Source of the DNA: VAZQ01 sp963725065
GTDB taxonomy: Bacteria; Pseudomonadota; Alphaproteobacteria; Rhizobiales; Xanthobacteraceae
Assembly: GCA_963725065.1 (NCBI GenBank)
Contig: CAVRXD010000012.1
Location: forward strand, 62,001 to 126,000
DNA: 64,000 bases
Direction of reading: 5' to 3'
The notes under the pieces are model-generated. The model searched no databases. It saw only the letters and a program-made list of their open reading frames with translations, and was not told where the DNA came from. A program made the translations under genes and the position numbers. Every line of letters begins with the position of its first letter. Positions within the stretch are counted from its first letter, which is position 1. Below are positions 43,730-53,787 of this stretch, in pieces.

Positions 43730-44512
43730 ATGAAGAAGTTCTTACTTGGAAGCGTGGGGCTTGCGGCGATGCTTGCAGGACCTGCGATGGCAGCGGACAT
43801 GCCGATCAAAGCACCACCTCCTCCGCCGGTGGCGTACTATGATTGGTCCGGCGCCTATATCGGCTTCAACGCCGGTGGCGTGTGGAATGAGATCAATCGC
43901 TCCTTCAAGGTGGGTGGGGCAGTCAATCCCAACTTCGGGACGAACGACAGCGATGGCATCTTCGGCTTCCACGCCGGCGCGCAGTGGCAGTGGGGCGCCT
44001 GGGTTCTGGGTGTCGAAGCGGCCCTCAGCGGATGCTTCAAGGAGTGCGTGAGCCAGACGGGCACTCTGCCGGTCAACGCGGGCTTCGCAGCCAACACATC
44101 CGCTCAGCACAAGCTCACCAACCTGTTCACGGTCGGTCCGCGGCTTGGCTATGCTTGGGATCGGTGGATGATCTTCGCGACCGGCGGTTGGGCTTCGGCC
44201 AACCTCAAGGGAACGTATTGCTCGACCGTCACCGGCGCTTGCGACGGTCCCGGTTCCTTTGCAAACGGGGCATCGCGCAACGACGGCTGGTATGCCGGCG
44301 GCGGCTTCGACTACATGGTCCACAAGGGCCCGCTGGTCGACGTGATCCTCGGCCTCGAATATCAACACTACGACGTCAGCGGCAAGACGGCGTTCTGCGC
44401 CACCTTCTGCAGCCCGTTGACCATCGCTGACTACGATCTCAATGCCAAAGGCGACATCGTGCGCGCTCGCCTCACCATCAAGACCCAGGGTTACGGGTTC
44501 TACTACCGCTGA
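43730..44512 (+). CDS. Outer-membrane beta-barrel protein, Omp25/31-like (copy 2)
   Basis: A 260-residue protein identical to copy 1 except for two residues: GFAANTS for GFAVNTS and VILGLE for VIFGLE. Same signal peptide and strand pattern. The ribosome site is different (AACGGGGGGTTCAA), and the upstream region is mostly unrelated to copy 1 apart from the two short blocks. Near identity means recent duplication or gene conversion; the separate leaders would permit different control. Confidence 0.88.
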   Translation: MKKFLLGSVGLAAMLAGPAMAADMPIKAPPPPPVAYYDWSGAYIGFNAGGVWNEINRSFKVGGAVNPNFGTNDSDGIFGFHAGAQWQWGAWVLGVEAALSGCFKECVSQTGTLPVNAGFAANTSAQHKLTNLFTVGPRLGYAWDRWMIFATGGWASANLKGTYCSTVTGACDGPGSFANGASRNDGWYAGGGFDYMVHKGPLVDVILGLEYQHYDVSGKTAFCATFCSPLTIADYDLNAKGDIVRARLTIKTQGYGFYYR

Positions 44513-44534
44513 TCGGTTTCAGACAACCGACGCG

Positions 44535-44570
44535 AAAGGGCCCCGGGCAATCGCCCGGGGCCCTTTTCGT
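44535..44570 (+). terminator. Rho-independent terminator, barrel gene 2
   Basis: Same 11-bp stem and T-rich tail as copy 1, with one base changed in the loop (CAAT for CAAC). Confidence 0.93.
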
Positions 44571-44646
44571 TGCGCCCGCGCGCGCAAAAACGAATCGCGA
44601 CCGGTGGCAAACAGCACGACCACTCGGCGTTTAGCCTTTCGCGCCG

Positions 44647-45099
44647 CTATCCCTTGCGTTGCCAGCGCCCATTCTCATCGGCCTGCCAATAGGTGACCTC
44701 GAAGCCTTTCGCCTTGCCTTCGCTCCAGCGTTCGCGCGCGGCGGCGACCGCGTCGGGATCGTTGCCGTCGACGAGGAGCACGATGCGCTCATAACCGGCA
44801 GCGTCCACCGGTACCGGTGCCCCGTCGACCAGAAACCGCACCGCCGCGCCGTTCGGGTTGCTGTCATGGACCGTCAGCAGGACCGGCTGCTCCGCTGCCT
44901 CGGCCTCGCGCCAGGTTCCATGCGGCAGAAAGCTGTCGTCACGGAAAATCCATAGATGGGCGTCGAGGGCCTCGACCCGCTCTTCCGAGGCGGCCTGCAC
45001 GACCACCCGCCAGCCGCGCTCGAGCGACTTTTCGACCAAAGCCGGCAGCACGCGCTCGAGGGGGTGGCGCTGCAGGTGATAGAACAGAATTTCCGTCAT
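44647..45099 (-). CDS. holC: DNA polymerase III chi subunit
   Basis: A 150-residue accessory subunit of the replicative clamp loader that contacts single-strand DNA-binding protein. It begins EILFYHLQRHPLERVLPALV and contains ALDAHLWIFRDDSFLPHG and RIVLLVDGNDPDAVAAAR, as in other alphaproteobacterial HolC. It follows pepA by 54 bases; pepA-holC is a common pair. Confidence 0.92.
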   Translation of the reverse strand: MTEILFYHLQRHPLERVLPALVEKSLERGWRVVVQAASEERVEALDAHLWIFRDDSFLPHGTWREAEAAEQPVLLTVHDSNPNGAAVRFLVDGAPVPVDAAGYERIVLLVDGNDPDAVAAARERWSEGKAKGFEVTYWQADENGRWQRKG

Positions 45100-45153
45100 C
45101 GCGTTTGCGCCGTGACTGCCCAGCAGAGCGTCGGGTCACTTCTCGGAGTCGCA

Positions 45154-46650
45154 TTACTTCTCGTAATAGTCCGCGACCAGCCGGTCCAGCAGCCGCACGC
45201 CGAAGCCGGACGCCCAGCTTCTGTTGATGTCGGTCTGCGGCGAGCCCATGCCGGTGCCGGCAATATCGAGATGCGCCCACGGCGTCTTGTCCACGAACCG
45301 CTGCAGCAGCTGCGCTGCGGTGATCGCACCGCCGAAGCGTCCGCCGGTGTTCTTCATGTCGGCAAATTTCGAATCGATCATCTTGTCGTATTCCGGCCCA
45401 AGCGGCATCCGCCATACACGCTCGCCGACCTCGTTGCCGACCTTCATCAGACGCTCGGCGAGCCGGTCGTCGTTGGCAAACAGACCGGCATATTCCTGCC
45501 CGAGCGCAACCATGATCGCACCGGTCAGCGTGGCGAGATCGATCATGAATTTCGGCTTGAAGTTCTTGTTCACGTAGTGGAGCACGTCCGCGAGAACGAG
45601 GCGGCCCTCGGCGTCGGTATTGATGATCTCGATCGTCTGTCCCGACATCGTGGTGACGATATCGCCCGGCCGCTGTGCCCTGCCGTCGGGCATGTTCTCC
45701 ACGATCCCGATCGCGCCGACCGCATTGACCTTCGCCTTGCGGGCGGCGAGCGCATGCATGAGACCGACAACGCAGGCAGCGCCCGCCATGTCGCCCTTCA
45801 TGTCCTCCATCCCCGCTGCCGGCTTGATCGAAATGCCCCCGGTATCGAAACAGACACCCTTGCCGATGAAGGCCACCGGCGCGACACCCCGCTTGCCGCC
45901 GTTCCACCGCATGATCACCGTGCGGCTCTCGTGCTGGGAACCCAGGCCCACGCCGAGCAGCGCGTTCATGCCGAGCTTCTTCATGTCCTTGACGTCGAGC
46001 ACGTCAATGAGCACGCCGAGTCTCTTCAGGCTGCCGGCGCGGCGAGCGAATTCCTCCGGGTAGAGCACATTGGCCGGCTCATTGACCAGATCGCGCGCAA
46101 TCACGACCCCGTCGCCAACCGCGCGGTACGGCGCGAACGCCTTCTCGACCGCCGCGACGCCCGCGACCGCGATCGTGACCTTGACCTGTGCCGGCCGCTC
46201 CTCCGCGTCCTTGCGCTTGGTTTTGTACCGATCGAAGGTATAGGCGCGCAGCTGAACGCCGAGCGCAAGATCGGCGACCCGATCCGGCTTCAGCGACCCG
46301 CCGGGGAGATCGACGAGGATGGTCGCCTCCCCGGCGGCTGCCGGGATCCTGCCCATGACCGCGCCGCCAAGCTTGACGAAATCCCTGGTCTTGAGGTCAC
46401 GGGCCTTGCCCACGCCCACAACCACAAGACGTGTCGCCTCGAGCCCGAGGGGGGCGACAATATCGAGCGCGGACCCGTTCTTGCCTTTGAATCGGTCGGC
46501 GGCCGCCGCCCTGGTGACGAGGTCGCCGGTCTGCTTGATCACGCGGAGGGCGGCCGACCCGAATTTAAGGCCGTCCTCGCAGAACAGGACGAGAACACCC
46601 TTGGCGGGCGTGGCAAGGGGAGCAAATTCAAGCTTGAGGGCGCCGGACAT
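45154..46650 (-). CDS. pepA: Leucyl aminopeptidase
   Basis: A 498-residue M17 family two-zinc (or manganese) aminopeptidase that removes N-terminal residues from peptides in the cytoplasm. The signature NTDAEGRLVLADVL and the metal-site region IGKGVCFDTGGISIKP are present, along with DMAGAACVVG. An AAGAGG ribosome site is upstream. It diverges from lptF. Confidence 0.95.
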   Translation of the reverse strand: MSGALKLEFAPLATPAKGVLVLFCEDGLKFGSAALRVIKQTGDLVTRAAAADRFKGKNGSALDIVAPLGLEATRLVVVGVGKARDLKTRDFVKLGGAVMGRIPAAAGEATILVDLPGGSLKPDRVADLALGVQLRAYTFDRYKTKRKDAEERPAQVKVTIAVAGVAAVEKAFAPYRAVGDGVVIARDLVNEPANVLYPEEFARRAGSLKRLGVLIDVLDVKDMKKLGMNALLGVGLGSQHESRTVIMRWNGGKRGVAPVAFIGKGVCFDTGGISIKPAAGMEDMKGDMAGAACVVGLMHALAARKAKVNAVGAIGIVENMPDGRAQRPGDIVTTMSGQTIEIINTDAEGRLVLADVLHYVNKNFKPKFMIDLATLTGAIMVALGQEYAGLFANDDRLAERLMKVGNEVGERVWRMPLGPEYDKMIDSKFADMKNTGGRFGGAITAAQLLQRFVDKTPWAHLDIAGTGMGSPQTDINRSWASGFGVRLLDRLVADYYEK

Positions 46651-46976
46651 CGGAATGGGACCTCTTGATCGGGTTCAACAAAACGGGAGGCTTCGCGCGC
46701 CCGCCGGCGGATCCTACCCGCTTGGCGAACGCACCGCCTGACGACTCATACACGGAGGATCCGGCGGGCTCTGCCCCCAAAGCCCTGTGGCCGCTGGGCA
46801 ACGCGGCCCAGATTAACGTTTTGTTGTGCATACTCAAAGGGTTTGCCTTGGCCAAGCCATTTTGTTGCGGGATCAAATAGAGGGTAAAAAGGGGATCGGC
46901 TTACCATCGGCGCGCCGTTGAGGGGCACGGAGCCGGCGCACCGAGGTTTTGCCGTGAGCGGGGACGCGTAATTCGT
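46651..46976. other. Divergent intergenic region pepA / lptF
   Basis: No convincing gene. Should contain promoters for pepA-holC and the lptF-to-rsmA operon. An AT-richer stretch (46810-46890) is the likeliest promoter area, but I cannot set the boxes. Confidence 0.4.
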
Positions 46977-48152
46977 ATGGGGTCCATCGGCCGCTATATT
47001 TTTCGCACCACGTTTGGTGCGTTCCTGGTGATTTGCGCCAGCGTGACCGCGCTGATGTGGATCACGCAGGCGTTGCGCGACATCGACCTGATGACGAATC
47101 AGGGCCAGAGCATCTTCGTCTTCATCGGCATCACCGGCCTCATCATTCCGCTGCTTGTCCTGATCATCGCGCCGATCGCGCTGATGATCGCAGTCGCGCA
47201 CGTACTCAACAAGCTCGGCAACGATTCCGAGCTCATCGTGATGAACGCGTCCGGCATGCCACCGTGGGTTCTGTTTCGCCCCTTCCTGGCGGTCGGGATC
47301 GTCGTGTCGCTGCTGGTTGCCGCGATCAGCATCTACGTTTCGCCATGGGGGCTGCGCGAACTGCGGCGGTGGGCGACCGAAGTTCGCGCCGATCTGGTTT
47401 CGAACATCGTGCAGCCGGGCCGCTTCACCAAGCTCGAAGAGCGACTCACCCTGCACATCCGCGAACGGCGTCCCAACGGACAATTGCTTGGCATCTTCAT
47501 CGACGACCAGCGTGATCCCAAGGAACGAGCCAGCATTCTCGCCGAGCAAGGCGACATCGTAAAGAACGAGCGCGGCCTGTTCCTGATCCTGGAGAACGGC
47601 ACCGTGCAGCGGCACGAGACCGGCCAGCGTGATCCCGCGATCGTGCTGTTCAACAGCTACGGATTCGACTTGTCGTGGCTCTCGAACAACAAGCAGAGCC
47701 TGAAATATTCGGTGCGGGAACGATATCTCTGGGAGCTTTTTGATCCGACGCGGACCGACCAGATGTTTGTCGATGCGCCGGATCAAGTCAGAGCCGAATT
47801 TCACGACCGAATCACCGCCCCACTCTACCCGCTGGCCTTCGTCGTGATGACCTACGCCTATCTCGGCGCGCCGCGCACGACGCGGCAGGGCCGCACCATG
47901 TCGCTCATGGGCGCGATCAGTGTGGTCGCAGCACTGCGCGGTCTTGGCTTCGTCGGCATGATTGCCGGCGTTCAAACCCCGATCGTGCTGGTGCTCCCCT
48001 ACATCGCCCTGATCGTAAGCTTCGTGCTGGGATACTTGGCCATCTCCCGCGGGGTCATCATCGAGCCCCCGGCTTTCATTGCCAATGCGATCACCGCGAT
48101 CATGGAACGCATCGCTCAACGCGCCAGCGCTCTCATGGGGCAGCCGTCATGA
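46977..48152 (+). CDS. lptF: LPS export ABC transporter permease LptF
   Basis: A 391-residue inner-membrane protein of the LptB2FG complex, which extracts lipopolysaccharide from the inner membrane. Opening MGSIGRYIFRTTFGAFLVIC, then PLLVLIIAPIALMIAVAHVL and SELIVMNASGMPPW (the coupling region); the periplasmic jellyroll domain lies between about residues 130 and 275. Six membrane segments are expected. lptG overlaps its stop by four bases. Confidence 0.94.
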   Translation: MGSIGRYIFRTTFGAFLVICASVTALMWITQALRDIDLMTNQGQSIFVFIGITGLIIPLLVLIIAPIALMIAVAHVLNKLGNDSELIVMNASGMPPWVLFRPFLAVGIVVSLLVAAISIYVSPWGLRELRRWATEVRADLVSNIVQPGRFTKLEERLTLHIRERRPNGQLLGIFIDDQRDPKERASILAEQGDIVKNERGLFLILENGTVQRHETGQRDPAIVLFNSYGFDLSWLSNNKQSLKYSVRERYLWELFDPTRTDQMFVDAPDQVRAEFHDRITAPLYPLAFVVMTYAYLGAPRTTRQGRTMSLMGAISVVAALRGLGFVGMIAGVQTPIVLVLPYIALIVSFVLGYLAISRGVIIEPPAFIANAITAIMERIAQRASALMGQPS

Positions 48153-49237
48153 TCGCCGGCAAGCTCTCACGTTATTTCGGTTGGCGCTTCCTCTCGGCGG
48201 TTCTTGCCGTGTTCGCGGGCACCCTGGTGCTGACCGCGATGATCGACTTTCTCGAGCTGTTGCGGCGCTCCGCGGACATCAAGGACGTCTCGGCTTTCGT
48301 CATCGCGCAGATCACGATTTTTCGGGTGCCCTTCATCACCGAACGCGTGATGCCTTTCGCCGTCCTCGTCGGCGCGATGTTCTGCTACTTGAATTTGTCG
48401 CGGCGCCTGGAGCTCGCGGTCGCGCGCGCCGCCGGCGTTTCGGCCTGGCAGTTCATCTCGCCCGCCATCGTCATCGCCGCCCTGATCGGTATCGCATTGA
48501 CCACGATCTATAATCCGATCTCCGCCAACCTGCGCGAGCTGTCGACCCGACTCGAGGCCGAACTGTCGGGCCGCGACAAGGGCTTCCGCAATTCTGGCAG
48601 CGGATTTTGGGTGCGCCAGCGCAACGATGACGGCCAGGCAGTGATCAACGCCAAATCGAGCCGCCAACAGGGAATCGAGTTGGGCGGCGTGAGCATTTTC
48701 CGGCACGATACCTCCGGCCACTTCCTCGATCGCATCGAGGCCAAGCGGGCGACCCTGGAGCCCGGCTATTGGCGGCTTGAAGAGGCCCGCATTTACGCCA
48801 GCGGAGTTGCAGCGGTTGAGCGCGACGTCTTCCGGCTGAGCACGACGCTCACGCCCGCGCAGGTCGGCGAGAGCTTCGCGACGCCGGAGACTGTGCCGTT
48901 CTGGCAACTGTCGTCTTATATCGATACGGCAGAGAAGGCAGGCCTTGCCGCCGCCGGCTATCGACTGCAGTACTATCAGCTGTTGGCACAGCCCTTCTAC
49001 CTCGTGGCCATGGTGCTTCTGGCCGCGTCGGTCAGTTTGCGCTTCTTTCGGTTCGGGGGCGTGCAGAAGATTGTCTTGGGCGGCATCGGAGCAGGCTTTT
49101 TGCTTTACGTCATGGCGAAGGTCACCGGAGACTTGAGCAAGGCTGGCCTGATGGGTCCGATGACGGCGGCAGGACTGCCGCCGGCCGTGGGCGGCGTGAC
49201 CGGCTTGATCGCGCTGCTGTACCAGGAGGATGGCTAA
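48149..49237 (+). CDS. lptG: LPS export ABC transporter permease LptG
   Basis: A 362-residue partner of LptF. LSRYFGWRFLSAVLAVFAGT opens the first helix; MPFAVLVGAMFCYLNLSRR and ELAVARAAGVSAWQF resemble the coupling helix; the periplasmic part has FLDRIEAKRATLEPGYWRLE. The start overlaps lptF by ATGA and the stop overlaps the lptD start, so the three are translationally coupled. Confidence 0.94.
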   Translation: MIAGKLSRYFGWRFLSAVLAVFAGTLVLTAMIDFLELLRRSADIKDVSAFVIAQITIFRVPFITERVMPFAVLVGAMFCYLNLSRRLELAVARAAGVSAWQFISPAIVIAALIGIALTTIYNPISANLRELSTRLEAELSGRDKGFRNSGSGFWVRQRNDDGQAVINAKSSRQQGIELGGVSIFRHDTSGHFLDRIEAKRATLEPGYWRLEEARIYASGVAAVERDVFRLSTTLTPAQVGESFATPETVPFWQLSSYIDTAEKAGLAAAGYRLQYYQLLAQPFYLVAMVLLAASVSLRFFRFGGVQKIVLGGIGAGFLLYVMAKVTGDLSKAGLMGPMTAAGLPPAVGGVTGLIALLYQEDG

Positions 49238-51714
49238 TGGCGCGGCCGGCCACCCCTCCCCGATTGTCGCGTCGGCGCGCCTGGTGCGGCGCATTGGTCG
49301 CTCTGGTGGCCGCCACCATGCTGGTCGGCGGCACGGCCGGCCTGTCGCCGGCGCTCGCCCAGATGCTCGCGTTCCCGCCGCGTCCGAAGCCGCCGGTCAG
49401 ACCCGATCGCGGGCAGGAGCAGATGCTCGTGCGCGCCGCGGAGATCAATTACGACTACAGCAACGAGCGCGTGTCGGCCGTCGGCAACGTTCAGCTCTAC
49501 TTCGGCAACTCGACGCTCGAAGCCGACCGCGTGATCTATGATCAGAAGACCAAGCGCCTGCATGCCGAAGGTAATGTCACGCTGACGCAAGGCGACGGCT
49601 CGGTCACCCATGGCGAGATCATGGATCTGAGCGACGACTATCGCGACGGTTTCGTCGATTCGCTCAGACTGGATGCGCCGGAACAGACCCGCTTCGCCGC
49701 CGAGCGCGCGGAGAAGTCGAACAATTTCACGGTCTTCCATAACGGCGTCTATACCGCCTGCGAGGCGTGCCGGGACGATCCGAAGAAACCCCCGAAATGG
49801 CAGGTGAAAGCCGCGCGGATCATCCACGATCAAGGCGAGAAGATGCTTTATTTCGAGGACGCTCAGCTCGAGTTCCTCGGCGTTCCGATGGCCTACTTTC
49901 CGTATATGTCGGCGCCCGATCCGACAGTGAAGCGCAAGACCGGCGTGCTGACGCCAAGTTACAGCACAAGCTCGGTCTACGGGCTCGGGGTCTCGGTCCC
50001 TTACTACTGGGCGCTCGCGCCAGATTACGATTTCACCTTCACGCCCATGATCACGAGCCGGCAAGGTCCGCTGCTGCAGGGCGAATGGCGTCAGCGGCTG
50101 CTCAATGGGGCTTACAGCATCCGCGCCACCGGGCTGTTCCAGATGGACAAGGAGCTGTTTCTGCAAAACGGCGTTGCTACGCCGGGCTATCGCGACTGGC
50201 GCGGCAGCATAGAAACGGCGGGCCAGTTCAATCTTTCGGACAAGTGGGTCTGGGGATGGAACGGCACGCTGCTGTCGGACAAGAACTATCTCTACGACTA
50301 CGGCATGCTCAGAAACATTCAGACAAGCAATCTGCTCACGTTCATCACGCCCGACTACACCTTGTCCCAGCTCTACCTCGCGGGCCGCGGCGATCGCAGC
50401 TACTTCGACGCACGCACGATGTACTTTTATGGCCTCTCGCCAGTCGACGTTCAGGGCCAGCTTCCGGTCGTGCATCCGGTGATCGACCACGACTATGTCT
50501 TCAAGAACCCGATATTCGGCGGTGAATTGAGTTTCCACAACAATCTGACCAGTGTGTCCCGCGATACCGCCAGTTTCGACCCGATCTCGAAGGCCGCCGT
50601 TAACGGTGGATTATGCGCGCTGACGAGCGCCGATCCTGCGGTCAAGAACGCGAACAATTGTCTGCTGCGCGGCGTGCCCGGTACCTACACCCGGCTCTCA
50701 TCCGACTGGAATTGGAAACGCACGGTCATCGACCCGTGGGGCCAGGTGTTCACCCCCTTCTTCTCCGTGCGCGCCGATGTCGCCGACGTGAACGTCGCCG
50801 GGCAGCCGGGCGTGGCCAATTACATCAACGTCGGCCAGACCGACATCGGACGCGTGATGCCGACCGCCGGTGTCGAATACCGCTATCCGCTCATCAACGT
50901 GCAGGCCTGGGGCACGCAGACCATCGAGCCGATCGCCCAGCTCATTGTGCGGCCGAACGAGACCTACGTCGGCTCGTTTCCCAACGAGGATGCGCAGAGT
51001 TTGATTTTCGACGATTCGAACCTGTTCAAGGTGAACAAGTTCTCCGGCTGGGATCGCGTGGAGGGCGGCGGACGCGCCAACGTCGGCGTCCAATACACCG
51101 CCCAGTTCAATCGCGGCGGCAACGTCAATCTCTTGTTCGGACAGTCGTATCAGCTGTACGGGTTGAACTCGTTCGCGCTCGGCGGCACGACCAACACGGG
51201 CCTCAACAGCGGCCTCGACACCGCGCAGTCCGACTATGTGGCACGCGCCTCGTATCAGCCGAACTCACTCCTGACGTTCACGTCCCGGTTCCGGATGTCC
51301 GAGAACGACTTCACCCTGCAGCGCACCGAGTTGGAGACCACCGCGACATTCGGCCGGTGGACGACCACGCTGATGTACGGCAACTATGCCGCCCAGCCCT
51401 TGATCGGGTTCCTGGACCGGCGCGAAGGAGTCCTCGGAAGCGCGCGGCTGAAGGTGAACCCGAACTGGGTGCTGCTGGGAGGAGCGGGCTATGATATCCA
51501 CGCCAAGTCGATCACCCAAACTCAGATCGGCGTCGGCTACATCGACGACTGCCTCATCTTGGCCCTGAATTATATTACAAGCTATGCCTACAGCGGCAGC
51601 GTGTCGGTCAACCATACCTATATGATGCAGGTCAGCTTGCGCACGCTGGGGGGGACAACGAACAATGGTGCGCCATCCACCGGCAGCACCGGCGCCTTCG
51701 GCAACACGCGATAG
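49237..51714 (+). CDS. lptD: LPS-assembly protein LptD
   Basis: An 825-residue outer-membrane translocon that inserts lipopolysaccharide into the outer leaflet. Signal peptide to about residue 46 (ending in SPALAQ), an OstA-like beta-jellyroll with ADRVIYDQKTKRLHAEGNVT, then the barrel containing FPYMSAPDPTVKRKTGVLTP and many amphipathic strands. Cysteines are few (CEACRDD and CALTS, NCLLRG), so disulfide-controlled assembly may differ from E. coli. In frame with lptG and followed by surA. Confidence 0.93.
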   Translation: MARPATPPRLSRRRAWCGALVALVAATMLVGGTAGLSPALAQMLAFPPRPKPPVRPDRGQEQMLVRAAEINYDYSNERVSAVGNVQLYFGNSTLEADRVIYDQKTKRLHAEGNVTLTQGDGSVTHGEIMDLSDDYRDGFVDSLRLDAPEQTRFAAERAEKSNNFTVFHNGVYTACEACRDDPKKPPKWQVKAARIIHDQGEKMLYFEDAQLEFLGVPMAYFPYMSAPDPTVKRKTGVLTPSYSTSSVYGLGVSVPYYWALAPDYDFTFTPMITSRQGPLLQGEWRQRLLNGAYSIRATGLFQMDKELFLQNGVATPGYRDWRGSIETAGQFNLSDKWVWGWNGTLLSDKNYLYDYGMLRNIQTSNLLTFITPDYTLSQLYLAGRGDRSYFDARTMYFYGLSPVDVQGQLPVVHPVIDHDYVFKNPIFGGELSFHNNLTSVSRDTASFDPISKAAVNGGLCALTSADPAVKNANNCLLRGVPGTYTRLSSDWNWKRTVIDPWGQVFTPFFSVRADVADVNVAGQPGVANYINVGQTDIGRVMPTAGVEYRYPLINVQAWGTQTIEPIAQLIVRPNETYVGSFPNEDAQSLIFDDSNLFKVNKFSGWDRVEGGGRANVGVQYTAQFNRGGNVNLLFGQSYQLYGLNSFALGGTTNTGLNSGLDTAQSDYVARASYQPNSLLTFTSRFRMSENDFTLQRTELETTATFGRWTTTLMYGNYAAQPLIGFLDRREGVLGSARLKVNPNWVLLGGAGYDIHAKSITQTQIGVGYIDDCLILALNYITSYAYSGSVSVNHTYMMQVSLRTLGGTTNNGAPSTGSTGAFGNTR

Positions 51715-51790
51715 CACTGCGAAGTTGCAAGCGGCGAGTTCGATCGGAGGATGATCAGAGCCTTGCATCGGCGAGAAAGCGGATGGAGCG

Positions 51791-52720
51791 ATGATGTTCG
51801 ATAGTCTCATGGCATTCCGCAAATTGATGGCTGCCACGTTTCTCATGTTTGCCGCCGCGATCCCGGCAACCACCGCCGGCGCGCAGCAGATCGTCGTCAT
51901 CGTCAACGGCGAGCCGATCACCGCGCTCGACGTCGATCAGCGCAGCAAACTTAGCCAACTGTCGACGCATAAGGTCCCTCCACGTCAAGAAGTGCTGGAT
52001 GAGCTGATCAACGAGAGGCTCAAGCTGCGCGAGGCCAAGAAATTCGGGCTGGACGTCAGCGTTTCCGAGGTCGACACGGCCTACGCCTCGATGGCGAGCC
52101 GTATGCGGTTCACGGCCGACCAGTTGACCCAGCAACTCGCGAAGTCAGGCGTCAACGTCTCCACGCTCAAAGCCCGGATCAAGGCCGACATCGCCTGGTC
52201 GCAGATCGTGCGCGGGCGATACGCGTCGAGCCTGCAGATCGGCGACAAAGATATCGTCTCCGCCATGGACCCGAACTCGGACGCTACGGCCGGCTACGAT
52301 TACACCATGCGTCCGATTCTCTTCCTCGTCCCGGCGGGGTCGGCGGAAACATTCATCGAGGGGCGCAAGCGCGAAGCGGAGGCTCTGCGCGGCCGCTTTC
52401 AGGGCTGCGAGGAGGGCATCACGTTCGCCCGCGCGCTCAAGGACGTCGCCGTGCGCGAACAGGTCATTCGCAGCTCCGCCGACATTCCCGCGGAGCTGCG
52501 CAAGGTTCTCGAAGGCATCGAGGTGGGCCGCTTGACGCCGCCCGAAGTCACCAAGTTCGGCGTCGAGATGTTCGCGATCTGCGCCAAGAAGGAATCGACG
52601 GCCGACAACTCCCCGGGCAAGCGTCAGGCCAAGGAGAGCCTTATGGCCCAGCGCTACGAGCAGCGATCCAAGCAATATCTGAAAGAGCTACGTCGCGGCG
52701 CGATGCTCGAATACAAGTAA
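51791..52720 (+). CDS. SurA N-terminal domain-containing chaperone
   Basis: A 309-residue periplasmic protein. A signal peptide ends near TTAGA, then QQIVVIVNGEPITALDVDQR and LIKERL-like helices form the SurA N-domain; the C-terminal helix (RSKQYLKELRRGAMLEYK) matches the SurA C-terminal element. The middle looks like a degenerate parvulin domain without a clear active site, so chaperone function is likelier than isomerase. Its position between lptD and pdxA matches the surA place in many proteobacteria and supports a role in barrel folding. Confidence 0.87.
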   Translation: MMFDSLMAFRKLMAATFLMFAAAIPATTAGAQQIVVIVNGEPITALDVDQRSKLSQLSTHKVPPRQEVLDELINERLKLREAKKFGLDVSVSEVDTAYASMASRMRFTADQLTQQLAKSGVNVSTLKARIKADIAWSQIVRGRYASSLQIGDKDIVSAMDPNSDATAGYDYTMRPILFLVPAGSAETFIEGRKREAEALRGRFQGCEEGITFARALKDVAVREQVIRSSADIPAELRKVLEGIEVGRLTPPEVTKFGVEMFAICAKKESTADNSPGKRQAKESLMAQRYEQRSKQYLKELRRGAMLEYK

Positions 52721-52731
52721 GGCCAGGCTCG

Positions 52732-53781
52732 ATGCCATCACCTTTGGCGCTGACGCTGGGTGAGGCGGCCGGAATCGGACCCGACATCACCTTCGCGGCG
52801 TGGCGCCGGCGCGCCGAGCTTGATCTGGCGCCGTTCTATCTCCTGGCCGATCCGAAATTTGTGGCGCGGCTCGCCGAGCGGATCGCGCCCGACGTGACTA
52901 TCGCTGTTGTCGAGCCCCATGCGGCCGGCGCCGCCTTCAAGACCGCGTTGCCGGTAGTCGATATCGGCGTTCCGGTCACCGCCGAGCCCGGCCGTCCCGA
53001 TCAATCGAGCGCGCCCGCCGCGCTTGCGGCCATCCGTCGCGCCGTCGCCGATGTCTGCGCCGGCGCCGCCAGCGCGATCGTGACCAATCCGATCGCCAAA
53101 AACGTACTCTACCGGTCGGGCTTCGCCGAACCCGGCCATACCGAGTACCTCGGCAAGCTCGCCGAGGAAGCCACCGGCATCGCGGTGCAGCCGGTCATGA
53201 TGCTGTGGTCGCCCGAGCTTGCGGTCGTCCCGGTCACCATCCACCTCCCCCTCAAAGACGTCGTTGCCAGGCTCACCACCGATCTCATCGTCAAAACCGG
53301 ACGTATCGTCGCGCGCGATCTGCGCGACCGTTTCGGCATCGAGCGTCCGCGCCTCGCCATTGCGGGGCTCAATCCCCATGCGGGCGAAGATGGCGCGCTC
53401 GGCGACGAAGACAAAACCGTGGTGCAGCCCGCCGTCGAGCGTCTCAAGTCCGAGGGCATCAGTGTTCGCGGACCGTTGCCGGCCGACTCGCTGTTTCACG
53501 AGGCGGCACGGGCGAGCTATGACGTGGCGCTTGCCATGTATCACGACCAGGCATTGATCCCGATCAAGACGCTCGCCTTCGACCATGCCGTCAATGTCAC
53601 GCTGGGCTTGCCATTCGTGCGCACGTCGCCCGATCACGGCACCGCCTTCGACATCGCTGGAACCGGCCGCGCCGATCCCGCCAGTCTGATCGCGGCCTTG
53701 CGACTTGCAGCAACGCTCTCGGCCCGCGACCGGGCGCGCCCGGCTGCGCTTGACGACAATAGTCCGCGAAGACGGGCGTAG
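52732..53781 (+). CDS. pdxA: 4-hydroxythreonine-4-phosphate dehydrogenase
   Basis: NAD-dependent enzyme of vitamin B6 synthesis. Metal-binding histidines are in EPGHTEYLGKLAEE, AMYHDQALIPIK and RTSPDHGTAFDIAGTG, and VTNPIAKNVLYRSGF is a substrate-binding segment. 349 residues, normal. Starts 12 bases after surA; rsmA follows by 6 bases, a widely conserved order. Confidence 0.95.
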   Translation: MPSPLALTLGEAAGIGPDITFAAWRRRAELDLAPFYLLADPKFVARLAERIAPDVTIAVVEPHAAGAAFKTALPVVDIGVPVTAEPGRPDQSSAPAALAAIRRAVADVCAGAASAIVTNPIAKNVLYRSGFAEPGHTEYLGKLAEEATGIAVQPVMMLWSPELAVVPVTIHLPLKDVVARLTTDLIVKTGRIVARDLRDRFGIERPRLAIAGLNPHAGEDGALGDEDKTVVQPAVERLKSEGISVRGPLPADSLFHEAARASYDVALAMYHDQALIPIKTLAFDHAVNVTLGLPFVRTSPDHGTAFDIAGTGRADPASLIAALRLAATLSARDRARPAALDDNSPRRRA

Positions 53782-53787
53782 ACGCCC

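Larger units (their letters stand above)
43730..44600 (+). repeat. 871-bp direct repeat, copy 2
   Basis: Second copy of the block at 42606-43476, offset by 1,124 bases. Covers the whole coding sequence and terminator. Confidence 0.9.
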
